DNA of 64,000 bases from Gossypium raimondii. Lineage: Eukaryota > Streptophyta > Magnoliopsida > Malvales > Malvaceae. Below the pieces are notes generated by a model. That model made no database searches and had not been told where the DNA came from. It saw only the letters and a program-made list of their open reading frames with translations. The stretch's first letter is position 1. Each line of letters opens with the position of its first letter. The translations under genes and the position numbers were made by a program. Of the stretch, positions 38,791 through 50,399 are shown piece after piece. Location: contig NC_068575.1 in assembly GCF_025698545.1 (NCBI RefSeq), positions 60,087,980 through 60,151,979 of the forward strand. The letters are read 5' to 3'.

Positions 38791-39675
38791 ATGGCGGAGG
38801 TACCGCCGTCAGACGGCCAGGTAAACGCCGGCGGAGGGACCGACCCGTTGGCTTCATCTGAGACTATTGGAACGAAACGCCAGAGACGACCCAGCGTCCG
38901 TTTAGGCGACATCGGCGGCGACCAAGCTTATGATTCTCATGTCCGAAGACAGTCGTCTTCCGCCGCCGCATCCGTCGCCAAGCAATGGAAACATCAATCC
39001 CGCCACCATTCCGTAAATCCCTCAGTAGCCGCCGCGAGTATTAAATTATCCAAGACTCGCGCTTTAACCAATCTCAACACTGACTTCAACGCAAAGAGCC
39101 AAACCCTCGATGACGTAAGAGAAGCGAACAACGATACCAACAATTTAGATGGCGTGGCCGTTTCTAGCTGGAGAGTCAAAGATTCTAAGAAACGAGGCTC
39201 CGCCTCGAAGCGGGTCCGCTCCAATTGGGTTTCCAACAGTAATGTGGATGCCGAGGAGAAATACAGTGGCGGTGAAGACAACGACGATTTCGACATGGAG
39301 AACTCCGAAAGCCCCTTGAAAGAACAGAGTCATGTTCATTCTTTGGACAATTTGGGTATCGATGGCAAAGAAAGGCAAGTTCTTTATCATGAAAATAATC
39401 GAAGAAGGCCAATTCGAACTAGGGTTTCTGATAGAACTGAGTTTTCTGGGCCATCAGATACTAACTTAAGGCGGTGTGAGGAAGACAGCGTTAGAACCTG
39501 GTTGGATACTTTGGGTCTAGGACGATACGCCCCTATTTTCGAGATCCATGAGGTAGATGATGAGATTCTGCCATTGTTGACACTGGAAGATTTGAAGGAT
39601 ATGGGAATAACTGCAGTTGGCTCAAGAAGAAAACTCTTTTGTGCAATCCAAAAGCTCGGTAAAGGCTTTTCCTAA
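38791..39675 (+). CDS. SAM (sterile alpha motif) domain protein, single exon
   Basis: An uninterrupted frame of 294 residues starts at an ATG preceded by an A-rich leader (AAACAAAC). Residues 1-232 are disordered, rich in Arg, Ser, Asn and acidic runs, with possible nuclear signals (KRQRRPS, KKRGSASKRVRSNW). Residues 233-294 form a SAM domain: SVRTWLDTLGLGRYAPIFE, then LTLEDLKDMGI and GSRRKLFCAIQKL. SAM domains bind other SAM domains or RNA; the partner here is unknown. Plants have a small family of such proteins (for example At3g48800 and At5g23680, from memory), of unclear function. The domain is certain; the role is not. Confidence 0.9.
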   Translation: MAEVPPSDGQVNAGGGTDPLASSETIGTKRQRRPSVRLGDIGGDQAYDSHVRRQSSSAAASVAKQWKHQSRHHSVNPSVAAASIKLSKTRALTNLNTDFNAKSQTLDDVREANNDTNNLDGVAVSSWRVKDSKKRGSASKRVRSNWVSNSNVDAEEKYSGGEDNDDFDMENSESPLKEQSHVHSLDNLGIDGKERQVLYHENNRRRPIRTRVSDRTEFSGPSDTNLRRCEEDSVRTWLDTLGLGRYAPIFEIHEVDDEILPLLTLEDLKDMGITAVGSRRKLFCAIQKLGKGFS

Positions 39676-40635
39676 CATTTTCTTGTTTTCATCATTGTTA
39701 TAAGATTTTTGAAACCAGAATTTTATCTTCTTTTTTGATGTAGTGAAGGTAGGAGAATTTGTAGGAGAATTTTGAGTCTGGTGCAAAATTTTTTTTTTGC
39801 TGTGCAATTTGCTCATGGTGAACTAAAACAATTATTGAAAACTTTTAATGGAAAACATTGAGAGATTATTAGCTTTTCTTGTTCTTTTGGTTAAAGGAAA
39901 GTGCTTTCACAAAATAAGGCGATTTCTAATCATATTCTTATGGTTTTCTTAGTTCTTCTTGATTATGAAATGGAATGTATCTTTGCATTTACACTATTTT
40001 ACCCGAACCGTTTTACGATCTTTCAAATATATGGGAAAACTTTAAAAGAAACGAGCATATACACATGTTGGATGCATACCTGTATCCGTCACTCGCGATG
40101 TAGCAATCACTTAACATGTGTTTCTTTGCTCTGCTTGTTGAGGATTCTGTATTTAATAAGTTGTTTCCTCTTGAAACTGTTTGTTTTGAATTTATCGTAA
40201 GATACTTGCACTCTATCTGTACATACTGTGATCCTTGTGCATATGCACTTTAACCTAATCATATAGAACTTCCTCTTAACATGCTAATTGTGTTTTTAGG
40301 ATCAATATTAATGTCTGAATTTCTGTTTCTTTGCCTTCGTTTTGTTCTGTGTATACATCTTTAGTTGGAAACCTCATGTATACATTCCCATAGTTGGAGC
40401 ATTTCTGTATCTTGTGTTGATAACTTGCATAACACATCATGCCTAAAATTCTACATATATGTATATATATGGCATGAATGCACATAAACAGTAGTGCTTA
40501 AAAGAGAAAGCAGAGTTCGAACCTGAAACTCGATATTTCCTATGCTGGATAAGGTAAACTTGCTCATATGTTTTTGTTTTATGGTTCATAATTGCAACAC
40601 ATTGTGGAACATTCTAAGGAAATGGCATGGAAGAG
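39676..40635. other. Region between SAM-domain gene and MIR169
   Basis: The 3' UTR of the SAM-domain gene is likely in the first 300 bases. On the minus strand this is downstream of the MIR169 hairpin and would hold the rest of its primary transcript. No other gene is seen. Confidence 0.4.
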
Positions 40636-40797
40636 ATGTAGGTCATGCATGAAAGATAAGAGCCAGTAAGGATAGCCAAAGGAGACTGCCTAAAAAACCC
40701 CATTAAAATGGATACTTCAAACAAAACCCTGTTTGGGGGTTTTAGGCAAGTCATCCTTGGCTACCTTACAAGGCTCTTTAATCTCCATACAAGACCT
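40636..40797 (-). ncRNA. MIR169: MIR169 precursor hairpin
   Basis: The minus strand carries, at 40763-40743, a 21-nt sequence starting TAGCCAAGGATGACTTGCC, a perfect member of the miR169 family with 5' U. The opposite arm (40690-40672) reads GGCAGTCTCCTTTGGCTAT, the usual miR169 star. The two arms pair almost throughout, and the stem continues below the duplex (GAGCC/GGCTC, then AGGTC/GACCT), so the foldback spans about 160 bases with a loop of about 52 bases. The mature RNA is on the 5' arm, as usual for this family. miR169 guides cleavage of NF-YA mRNAs, with roles in drought, nutrient and nodule or flower programs. The mature sequence fixes the strand as minus. A TATA box lies just upstream. 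Confidence 0.93.
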
Positions 40798-40840
40798 CGC
40801 TTCCTCGTTTTGCTGCTAATGAAAGCATTGAGAAAGCCTC

Positions 40841-40848
40841 TATTTATA
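40841..40848 (-). promoter_or_regulatory. TATA box of MIR169
   Basis: On the minus strand GGCTATAAATAGAGG contains the canonical TATAAATA. Transcription would start near 40812, only about 15 bases before the base of the hairpin, so the primary transcript would have a very short leader. Confidence 0.7.
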
Positions 40849-40849
40849 G

Positions 40850-42305
40850 CCACTGAAAACTGGAGGATTCCAAGGCCTCTGTAGACTGTAAATTAGCTAA
40901 TTCATGGTCCTAAAGATTTGCATTTCTCGACACATAGCCAACGTTCAATCAACGTGGACATTGTTGACAGAATATGTTCCCAGTGGACTTGTAGGAAAAG
41001 AGAATGTGTGATAAACGTTGGTTTTGGCTTATATTTGTTGTTTTCACCACTGTCCACCATGATTGGAAATCACCCTTGATTTTAAGGTCAAACATATATG
41101 TAATTAAAATAAAAGAATTGGATTGGGACATGTTGGATGTTGGTGAACCAACTTGCGGTGAATCAGTTCATTTGATCGACCTTCAAAGACTTCCAAAGGG
41201 TGAAAACGATGTTTAATGCAAGTTATTTGAATTTGATAAATTCAAATTATTTTTGAACTCGACCAGCTTGAGTTATCCATTAGCTGAATTCAAATATTGT
41301 AATGAACTCCGTGTGTCAGCTTGATGGATAGGGTCGTGCACTAATCACGTTGTGGTTAGAGTTTTTACGAATATTAAATTTGGCTAGGACAAGGAGTGTC
41401 TGTCTTTGAATAAAATAGTTTATTCTGTCTCAAGATTCATCCATTCAATCATATTTGAAATATCACATTTGTAATTAAGACATATTAAAAAAACATAAAA
41501 ACAATTTTCCATTAATATTTGTATAATTTTATAATTGAATTTGAATATAAATTTTATATTAATTAAGTAATAACTTAACAAAAGAAGATTGTTTTTTAAC
41601 TTTGACCCGGTTCTTTCCTATTATTCATATTTCCCAATTTATCCAACAAGTCAAAAATCAAATATGCCATTTTTTAATTTCAGGTTCAATCCCTAGATAT
41701 TTGAGTTTTAATCCTTTAGTCATCAGTGGCAGTGCTTCTATAATTGACAACAATAATTTAATTTGATTTTAATCCCTATCCGTCATTAGCTGGGATGTGA
41801 AATACCATTGTCTCAATCAATAAACATTTGGGGTAAATTTGTTCCAATTTGACTTCAACATCACATCATTTTCACAAATACTGCTTTGGCATAATTTTAT
41901 TTAACAATTCATATTCCAGGCTTCTCCAGTTCAAAAGTTTTTTCCCCCCACACTTGTCTAAATCCCTCACTTGCTTTCAACTTTTATGCTGTTTGGGGTC
42001 TCATATGAAATAACTGGTTGACATACAAATGTAAAGTCAACTATTCACCTCAATGATTAAATTGATTAAATCATTTTGTTTTTTTTATTAATTTTCTATT
42101 TTTATCAATTTTAAATAATTTATTCAAAAATTAACTTAATCCTTTTGTCCAAATTAATATATCAATTAATTTTTAATTCAATTAGTAGTATCTAATTCCA
42201 ATAACTTTGCTTTTTATGTAGTAAAAGAATGAAAAGGCAAAAAAAAAAAAAACCCACGCTTTTTTATTTTGTTAAAGGACAACTCTCTTACTCTTTGTAA
42301 ATTAG
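40850..42305. other. Upstream of MIR169, AT-rich
   Basis: Likely MIR169 promoter DNA in the first few hundred bases; the rest is AT-rich without recognised features. Confidence 0.4.
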
Positions 42306-42310
42306 ATATG

Positions 42311-43210
42311 TGTCAAAACCATTTTTTTTGCAAAAGGGGTCGACTTTGATTTTGAAAACGAAAACGAACATGGGAGTCGCCATCGATCATTTTTATGAGG
42401 TGTGATCGGGTCACCTCGTAATAGTTGTTTTTGAATAAACGACTTGATTTATTAAAACAACGATTTTGGTCCACAAAATTTAGAAAGATGGGTTCGGGAG
42501 TCGGTTATGTACGAAGAAGGATTAGCACCCTCGTAACGCCTTGGTACCTAGTTGATTAATTAATGTCTTAGTGTCAAAAATTAAAAACTTTGAAGAGATT
42601 TAAAATACGATCCTTTGTTAAAATATTAAAAATTTTCGAGAAATGAGCATATTTCACGTTAATCAAGAAAGAGAATTACATCCCGTAAGTTAGGACACAA
42701 TGTCTTAAACCCCGATACGAGAATAAATGCCAACAAATTTACTTATTTGGAAAATATTCGATTATCTCAGTTTTAGAAAAGGAATCATGTCCCGTAAGTT
42801 AGAACACGGTTTTTTATTAATTCCTGAGATTGTTAAAAAAAACTTATGTTTAAAAAGGATTCATGTATTCGGATTTATCGAAAAAATCGAAAACCCGTAA
42901 GTTAGGGAACGACTTTTCGAATCTCAAAAATATGACATATCGTTTATTTAAAAAATTTATGTATTGAGTAATGATTAATGTAACACGAATTGGTAGAAAT
43001 AAAGTACGGTGTTAATATGCATAACAAAATAATAAATACGATAATGTAAATAAAAATAATACGAGCAAAAACAAAATAAGTTTTAAAAAAGACAAACCAA
43101 TTATATATATAATAAGTAAATAAACAAATAAAAATTAAAACATTTTAAAAATAATAATGGACACATAAATGAATAAATAAAGAAATATTAAGAAAAACAG
43201 TTTAATAATG

Positions 43211-43270
<60 letters not shown>

Positions 43271-44453
43271 AATATAGAAATGAAATGAAAATATAAAAAT
43301 ATAAAAAAATACGATAAAAAATGAAGACAATTTTAAATACTAAAGCACCAAGAAATAAAAACTATGTATTTAAATGGATAAATAAAATAGTAAAATATAT
43401 AATATAAATCTATATATATAAGGAAAATAATAATAGTAATAATAATATTACATTAATTAATTTAATAATAAAATAGCAAAAATAACAAAAAAAGGACTAA
43501 ATTGAACTTTAAAACAGAAATTTGGGGCAAATAAAAAACAAATAAAAAGGCAAAGGACCAAGTTGAACGCGCGAATAACAAGGAGGGACCAAATGGGAAA
43601 TAATCCCCACCCTCCAAAACGCACAGCTTCAAGGTGGACCGAATTGAGAGCCGAAATAAATTATAGGGAAAAATTAAAAAATGAAAGAAATTTAATTGTA
43701 AACAAATAAAAAAGCGGAAGGGCAAAAAGTACAAATAACCCATCAAGCAAAAACACGCGGATCCTCCTAGGCAAGTCGGGTCAACGCGCGGATTAAAGGC
43801 CAAATGACGCCGTTCGCGGTGGCCGAAAAACACAAAAAACCCCTTTTTTGCTCTTTTTTCGAGTAGAACCCCGATTTGGGGTTGAAATGCCCTAAAAAAA
43901 CCCTACAATTCCAGAAATAAAACAAAGGGAACCTTTCGGTTTTGTCTTCTCCGATTGCAAGAAAGGTAAAAACTTTTTTATGTTTTTGAATATATATATG
44001 TATGCTATATTCAAATTAAACATGCGAAAAAAATGGACATATACCTCTATAAAAAAAAAAGACTAGTTTTCAATATTTCTTTCTCTTTTTTTGCTTGAAT
44101 CTCTTTTTTTGTATTAAAAAAAAACCGAGAGCTACAATATTTTTTTCTTCATGGCTTATATAGCCATTTATAACTTATTTTTTTAAATCTATTTGTCACT
44201 TCTGTTGCAGGCAAGTGGGCGGTGGCGACAGAGTTGGTGCGGCGCTGACGGAGGTGGCAGAGTTGGTGGTGGCAGGCTAGGGTGTGGCGCGGCTATGATT
44301 AGGGTTTCTGTTTAGGCTTTAGGTTTTGTAATTGAATTGGGTTTAATTGGATTGGGTTTGGTTTTTAAAAAAAAACTGAATTGTTTTATTAGGCTTGTAT
44401 TTAGGACTCCCTTTTTTATTTGTCTTGGGCCTGGACAAATTGGGCCTACTACA
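42311..44453 (+). mobile_element. Solo LTR (2143 bp) with target-site duplication
   Basis: The element starts TGTCAAAACC and ends GGGCCTACTACA, so it has the TG...CA ends (TGT...ACA) of an LTR. ATATG lies directly before it (42306-42310) and directly after it (44454-44458), a perfect 5-bp duplication. No coding domain is present. Inside are the tract GGGAGTCGCCATCGATC, the repeated phrase CCCGTAAGTTAG, an (AAT)n run at 43203-43267, a possible splice donor near 43967 (AAG|GTAAAA) and an acceptor TTGCAG near 44210. The length fits a large gypsy-type LTR left by recombination. Superfamily cannot be proven without the internal part. Orientation is arbitrary. Confidence 0.78.
43203..43267. repeat. 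(AAT)n microsatellite
   Basis: About twenty AAT units inside the solo LTR. Confidence 0.95.
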
Positions 44454-44458
44454 ATATG

Positions 44459-46014
44459 TATGGCTAAGTCTAATGCTTTACCATAAATGTTCATTTTTTT
44501 CCTTATAAAACAAAAAAAAAATTTACAACTTAAACACTGAATTTATTAAATGTTAATTTTAATTAAGAATTACTTATTTCACAGAAAATGACTTGAGAAA
44601 AATATGTTATGTATTTCATGTGTTTATTTCATGGAAATCAGTTTAATCAATGGAAAAATAATCTCCTTCTTTTGTAAATTGATTTACCTTAATTTTGTGA
44701 AAAGCGTAAGTTATTTTCTGGAAAAAAAACTCATTTATGAATAATTTTTATATAAAATTAACTTAAATCAAGCCTAATATTATTACATTAAGAATATTAT
44801 TATTACATTAATAATATTTTTATTTTAATTGTTAAAATACTTTAAAATATTAAAATATTAATATCGAATATTATGATGTTTAATATTATTAAACATTCAT
44901 AAGTAATTATTTATATTTTATAATATAATAAATTATTGTTATAATTAATATGATTTATTATTTTAATAATTTATTTAATATTACAATTTTATTTTAAAAT
45001 AAATTTGAAAAATAATAATTTTAAATTTTTATTAATATTCTTAATGTATTATTGATAATATTTATATTATTATTTTAATATATAAACATGGGTATCTGTT
45101 TAAATTATGCTTAACTCCATTTATCCCTTCCAACTCTAATTTTTCACTATCTATGTAATATATATAAATTTTAAATTAAGTTTTAATTAGCCATTGTTTA
45201 ATATTAAGTTTAAATATGATATGTTTGGCCAAAAAGTTTATATATGGTATTAATTATTATAAAATATCATTTTATTATAAAATAAACTTCAATTTTCAGA
45301 AGGAAATATTACTATAATATTTTGTAACAAATATTTATGATGCGTTTGTTTCACTAATAACAACTTTTATAAATCGATTTTAGGAAAATTTGTCAAATAA
45401 CGAAAAATATTTTACGTAAAACCATCAAAATACAAAAACAAAAATCAGCTTTTCCAAAAATTAATCTAGTAATCTAGTTCTTAGAAATCATTTTTGGAAG
45501 TTATTTTCAATGAAACAAATGTAACCTAAAGTAGTTGTATGATTTACGCCTTAATTGAAACAACTGAGAATTAATATTTTCAGCAATTTAAATCTTTAAA
45601 TGTGTTTAATAATCTATAATTTATAAAAACCATATGATAATATCTTTTTTATGAAACAAATGTATAAAATGATAAGTAGATAAAAAAAATTAACCATCGC
45701 TTAATAGAGAATATTTTTAATTTAATTTATTTTTTAGGTTTAAAATATTGTTTTGTTTAAAATAATGTGAAATGTTTTTTTTAAATTATATTTACCAAAC
45801 CGTCTATTATATTTTAAAAATTTTATAACTTAAATTTAATACTCTTAATTTCCAACACTTAAAATTTTATTTTATCAAACACCTCCTTAATTAGAATAAA
45901 TTGTCAAATCACTTCTTTTTATTTGTTTAATTTGTAAGGTAAGTTAGTTATGATCTATGATTTGCTGCATATTTCTATTTAGGTAAAAGTAATATGAAGG
46001 TGTTGCAAGGTTAG
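44459..46014. other. AT-rich spacer
   Basis: Very AT-rich with many ATATT and TAATAT words; no open frame of note and no repeat ends recognised. Confidence 0.4.
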
Positions 46015-46326
46015 GTTGTATTTTGTCCCTTTTACTAGAAAAAATAAGTAAATTAATTCCTATAGGTTAGATCAAATAATAAATTAGTATTTTTTGTTAA
46101 AAGCTTTATTTATTTCTATTGTTAAAAAGCGCCTCAGTATATGTCAAAGATGAGGTATACATGGCAAATGACACATTACATGTCATTGTTTGGTTATTCT
46201 GTCAACCATGTTAGTTTTTAATAGTAAAAATAAATGAAAATTTTAACATAAAAAAAAGGTCAGTTTACTCTTTGATCTAATGAATAATGATTGATTTGTT
46301 TATTTTTTTAGTAGAAGTGGTAAAAT
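46015..46326. mobile_element. MITE-like foldback
   Basis: Left arm (TGTCCCTTTTACTAGAAAAA, then TAGATCAAATAATAAATTAG) and right arm (CAGTTTACTCTTTGATCTAA, then TTTTTTAGTAGAAGTGGTAA) are imperfect inverted copies of about 90 bases. The core is non-coding. Ends are approximate. Confidence 0.45.
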
Positions 46327-46654
46327 CTAATCTAATACTTAGTATAGAAGCCTCCATAATATTTTTACCTTATACGTATATCCATCTTCAACCTATAAAA
46401 TAAAAGAAAACACACTTAAGTATACTCAAACTCAGATCCTCTTGATTATTACAATAATAACGATACCAATTGAACTAAGGCTACTACGAATCTGACTCCA
46501 AACTCAAGCTTATTTATTACCCATTCTTAAAATTTGATGATACAAATCATATTTCCAATTCAATCTCTTTTGCTTACTTGTCCAACCTTTTTTATTTTCT
46601 TCTTATTATTTTGGACACAACATTGTTAGCAGTATTGGACACATAGACATGGTC

Positions 46655-47225
46655 ACCTACAGGCATTACTTGTTCGAAGGGTCGCAATGGCTGTTACCAC
46701 GGCGGCCTAAATACCCAAATGCAGTCCCCGCCGCCACACCGGATAGCATCAGCGACATCAGAAACTGCAGTAATCCGAATATCAATATCAAACAAACATC
46801 TGACGTTAACAAAAATCGTATTTCAATCTCATGGATTTGTTTAAAACCAACATTATACCATATCGTGAAGGAACAACAAGTGATTAGTAGGATTCAAGCC
46901 ATGGCGGCCAAAGAAGAACACGAACGACAAGAAAAGCAAAGCGAAACCGCAAGTGAAGGCATTTGCAAACGCCAGGAACCTGAAAAACCAGGTGATTTTA
47001 CCATTAGCAGTTGAGCAGTTTCGAGAAATTTTGAGGGCAATATATTGTAATAATCCCGGGCTTCTCATTTCTTACTTGAAAGCCGAAGAATAGCTACCGG
47101 TTTCTTTGGAAGTGACGGTCGTCCATGTGGCGGCAAATGCGGTGGTGTCGCAATCATCCGCCAGCAAATTTGTGCAAAGAGGAAAAGATGGTGGGTATTG
47201 AGACGTGGCTTTTCTAGATTCGAGT
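46655..47225 (-). pseudogene. Decayed duplicate of the CASP-like gene
   Basis: All three exons of the intact gene at 49245-49955 are recognisable in the same order and strand. Shared blocks include CAGTCCCCGCCGCCAC, ATCAGCGACATCA, GGCATTTGCAAACGC and CGTCCATGTGGC. Compared with the intact gene there are small deletions (about 18 bases in exon 3), stop codons and frameshifts, and the 3' half of exon 3 (last membrane span) and the start region are missing or unrecognisable. No TATA box is found upstream. The open frame on the plus strand (46649-47014) is only its antisense shadow. Confidence 0.75.
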
Positions 47226-47700
47226 TAATTAAGTCGATGAGTCTTAATTTTTCGAATTGAATGAAATGCTCAAATTACATTAAAAAATTAAACATGTCAA
47301 ATTAATTAAAATTTTATTACAAAATAATTAAATTATTATTTTGACTCAAAATTATTATTTTAAAAATTTAAAATTTTAACTTTCTTTATATTTCTTTATT
47401 TTTAAAAATTAAAATTAAAATTAAAAATTAAAAATATAAATTTTAAATTTTTATAAATATTTTGAATTTTAATTTTTAATTTTTGTTGAGAGAGATCAAT
47501 TTATTCATTTTTCAAAATTGACAGGGACTAAGAGGGTATTTACACAAATATGTTATTCAATTTGTAAAATTCAACTCGACTCGAAATCGAAACTCAAATT
47601 ACTTATTTGAATTGACTCGAATAACTTGAACAACTCGCTTCGATTATCTTAACGTTCGATTTTTTTAAATCAAATCGAATTTTACTCGCTCTTATTTTTC
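47210..47700. repeat. Degenerate relative of the ACTCGA-rich MITE
   Basis: AACTCGACTCGAAATCGAAA, GACTCGAATAACTTGAACAA and AAATCGAATTTTACTCGCTC resemble the element at 22071-22613. Ends are eroded. It abuts the 5' side of the CASP-like pseudogene. Confidence 0.35.
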
Positions 47701-49244
47701 ATTTCGACTTAAAAAGAAACAGACAAAAAAAATAGAGATGAATGATATAGAGGAAACTTATGCATATGTTAAGTTTAAGCTTCAAAATAAAAAATAGTGG
47801 CGTCTCAACTGTCAATCTTGAACAAAATTTCTTTAAAATTGGATCGTGAGTGGAACTACTTTAATAATTATCTATAAATTAAAATAATTGTTTTATAAAA
47901 TTTGAGATTTAATCTCTGCAATTATAAAGTTAAATCCATAAACTATTTTGATTTAAAATTATAATTAAATTATTGAAATTGTAAGTATTTTGTGTCATAA
48001 ATTTTAATTTGTCACGTTGGTTAAGTTATCTTTATGTGATGTGTCGAATGAATTTTAATAGAAGCTACCAATAATAATAATGATTGGACTTAAATTTTAA
48101 ATTAAAAAAAAGTAAAATGATTGAATTTTAAACTTTTAAAATAAGAGAAGAGTTGATCTCAAAGTCGAAAAAATTCCAAGCATTAACTTAGCTTGAAATT
48201 TGAGGTCGAAATTGCCTTGAGCTAGATGGGATGGGATTTATATATTTAAAAAATGTTGAGTTTTATTTGAGATAAATTAACTTGACCTCAATTGATAAAA
48301 TTATTTATCAAATATAAAATAAACTCCAGTCTCAAATTTAATTACATTGTTGGAGTTGAAATGAAAATTTTCAATATTAATTTAAAATAAAAAATGAATT
48401 AAAAAATACTTTTTATTAAGCTAGCTCAAGATAGAGTTTAGCTCACTAAGGAATGAACACCAAATTCAACTCAAAGGAGTGAACCCAAGAGGTAGGCATA
48501 GACTTTGAACTCCCAAAATGGAAACATGACTTTTTAAGTTTATTAGATGATTATAAAATTATAAATTAATATAATGAAAATTAACTTGAGTTATTAAATA
48601 ACATCGATATTATGTGTGTAAAGATGAAGTTAGAAATATTGTCGGAAATAAAATTTTAAAAGATAAAGTTAAAAATAATAGTTTAACAAAAGATTAATTA
48701 TCAAGTGGTCTAGATTACGAGTGGGTTTGGATGGACGTTTAGTGTAAAAAAAAACGGTGACAGCTAGATTTGATGTTATAACAACACAGTAATGTGAGAC
48801 AAAAAGTAAATTAAACACATTACACTACATATAAATGTCCATCCAAACCACACTTAACCTTAAAACTTATTTTAGATAGATAAAACTTTCAAGTAACTAC
48901 GATAACATGAAAAAGGAAAAAAAGAAGTAAAGTGTGTAGCTTTAACATTTAACTTTTAACTGATAAGAACAGTAAAAACAGTTGATGAAATAACTTTTAC
49001 CCCTTCTAATGGCTGGTATTCAGAAGAAAATGACTTTTGACTTTATAAAGAAAAGTTGGCGAGTTTTTCCTGAAGCTATCTTTTCCCATATGATAAAACT
49101 GTGATATATCGATACTCACGAAGAAGGAAAACAAGCAGTAAAAAAAGGCTAAATTTTATTACTTTCGTTTTTGCTACGAAAGGGTGATCAAAGTTTACAA
49201 AGACACGCATTGCATCGTCATCATGACCCAAATTAAAATAACTT
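47701..49244. other. Spacer downstream of the CASP-like gene
   Basis: AT-rich. It contains the short MITE at 48719-48855 and the 3' UTR of the CASP-like gene (about 49090-49244). Nothing else was recognised. Confidence 0.4.
48719..48855. mobile_element. Short MITE (GTTTGGATGGACATTTA type)
   Basis: Left GAGTGGGTTTGGATGGACGT and right ATGTCCATCCAAACCACACT are near-perfect inverted repeats of about 23 bases; length is 137 bp. Same general type as 33636-33758. Confidence 0.65.
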
Positions 49245-49955
49245 TTAAACCATGATTTGTCGGGACTTGCCGGCGGAGATGACTGTAAGCACCACTAAAC
49301 AAATCACTGACAGATACGACAGCACCATAGAAGCGGTCACCTTGTCGCAGTATTTCTTCAAACGGTCGCAGATTTCCGACCAACCAGCATGATTGTTACC
49401 ATAACGGCCCACAAATCCTATTGCAGTCCCCGCCGCCACGCCGGAAAGAATCAGCGACATCATAAACTGCAATGCCCAACAACACACAGTATTATTATCA
49501 AACAAAAGCTGTTGGTTTTCTATACACGTGCATGAAACCCCACATTACCAAATCGTGTAGGAACAGGAAGAAGAAGTTCGAAGGTGTAAAGCGGCCATGG
49601 CGGAAGATTAAGAGCACGAACATCAAGGAAAGCGAAGTGAAACCACAAGCGATGGCATTTGCAAACGCGAAGAACCTGAAAAAAAGAGAGGATTTACTGA
49701 TTTAGCACATGAAAAATTTGGATTTTGTGTTATAATCACGATGAGTTCATCTTACTTGAAGGCAGAGGAATAGGTATATCGAGCATCGAATTGCAAGCCG
49801 AAAACCACAACAGTTTCCTTGGCGTTGACAATCGTCCATGTGGCAGCAAATGCAGTCGAAATGGCCACGATTCTCAAACAAATTTGTGCACAAAGGACAA
49901 GTTTGTGTGTTTTACGAGGTGGGTTTTGTGGGAGCTTAGCTTCCATGCTTTCCAT
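49245..49955 (-). CDS. CASP-like membrane protein (CASPL1 group), 3 exons
   Basis: Exons 49955-49756, 49675-49549 and 49466-49245 give 549 nt, 182 residues. Four membrane spans are visible: about 19-41, 68-91, 109-130 and 152-175. The family marks are present: Arg28 in the first span (ICLRIVAIST) and Asp108 at the start of the third (LHDLFMMSLILSG). The second extracellular loop has the CASPL1F-like GRYGNNHAGWSEICDRLKKY. Proteins of this MARVEL-related family sit in the plasma membrane; the founding CASPs organise the Casparian strip, while most CASPLs have no proven role. The ATG at 49955 is chosen; another in-frame ATG is at 49946. The upstream frame to 49979 begins with TTG, so it is not used. 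A TATA box lies at 50073-50080. A broken duplicate lies 2.0 kb downstream. Confidence 0.9.
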
Positions 49956-50072
49956 TGAAAGGGAAATGAAGCTCTTCAAACAAGAAGAAAAGAAAAACAG
50001 GGGAATGAATTCGCAGAATAAAATAGAACAAGGGCGTTGCTATAGAAGAAGGACACACAAAGTTAACGAGGG

Positions 50073-50080
50073 TATTTATA
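50073..50080 (-). promoter_or_regulatory. TATA box of the CASP-like gene
   Basis: TATAAATA on the minus strand, 118 bases upstream of the ATG. Predicted transcription start is near 50045. Confidence 0.65.
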
Positions 50081-50399
50081 GAAGAAAGAAAAGAAAAAGT
50101 GAAGAATCTTTTAGTGCGTTAAAAAAGTTCACCAAAAAACAAAAAATGGTGGTATTTCGGCTTTTAATCTAAAGATTAATACTACAAATGTGGTTTTTAT
50201 TCTGAAACAAATGAGGTAATTTTTTTTAAATATTAGGTAAAGTGATGGATATGCAATTAATATAGACACACTAGTTCTTTTGACTCTTCACAGATTTTCA
50301 TGGAAAAAGGCTAAAGTTTTCTGGTGGTGATCATAGACTACGTTACTAAGAATTTGCTACTTGTACAGTAAAGGGGAAGAAGATTTTATGTAAACTTAT

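Noticed and set aside
40636-40797. MIR gene on the plus strand
   Set aside because: The plus strand arms give only the complements; the known miR169 sequence and the TATA box are both on the minus strand.
42311-44453. Helitron
   Set aside because: TG...CA ends and a 5-bp target duplication fit an LTR; Helitrons make no duplication and insert between A and T.
46649-47014. Open frame of 121 codons on the plus strand
   Set aside because: It is the antisense of the decayed CASP-like copy, whose exon blocks align on the minus strand.
49472-50172. Plus-strand frames over the CASP-like gene
   Set aside because: Antisense shadows of exons that splice in frame on the minus strand.
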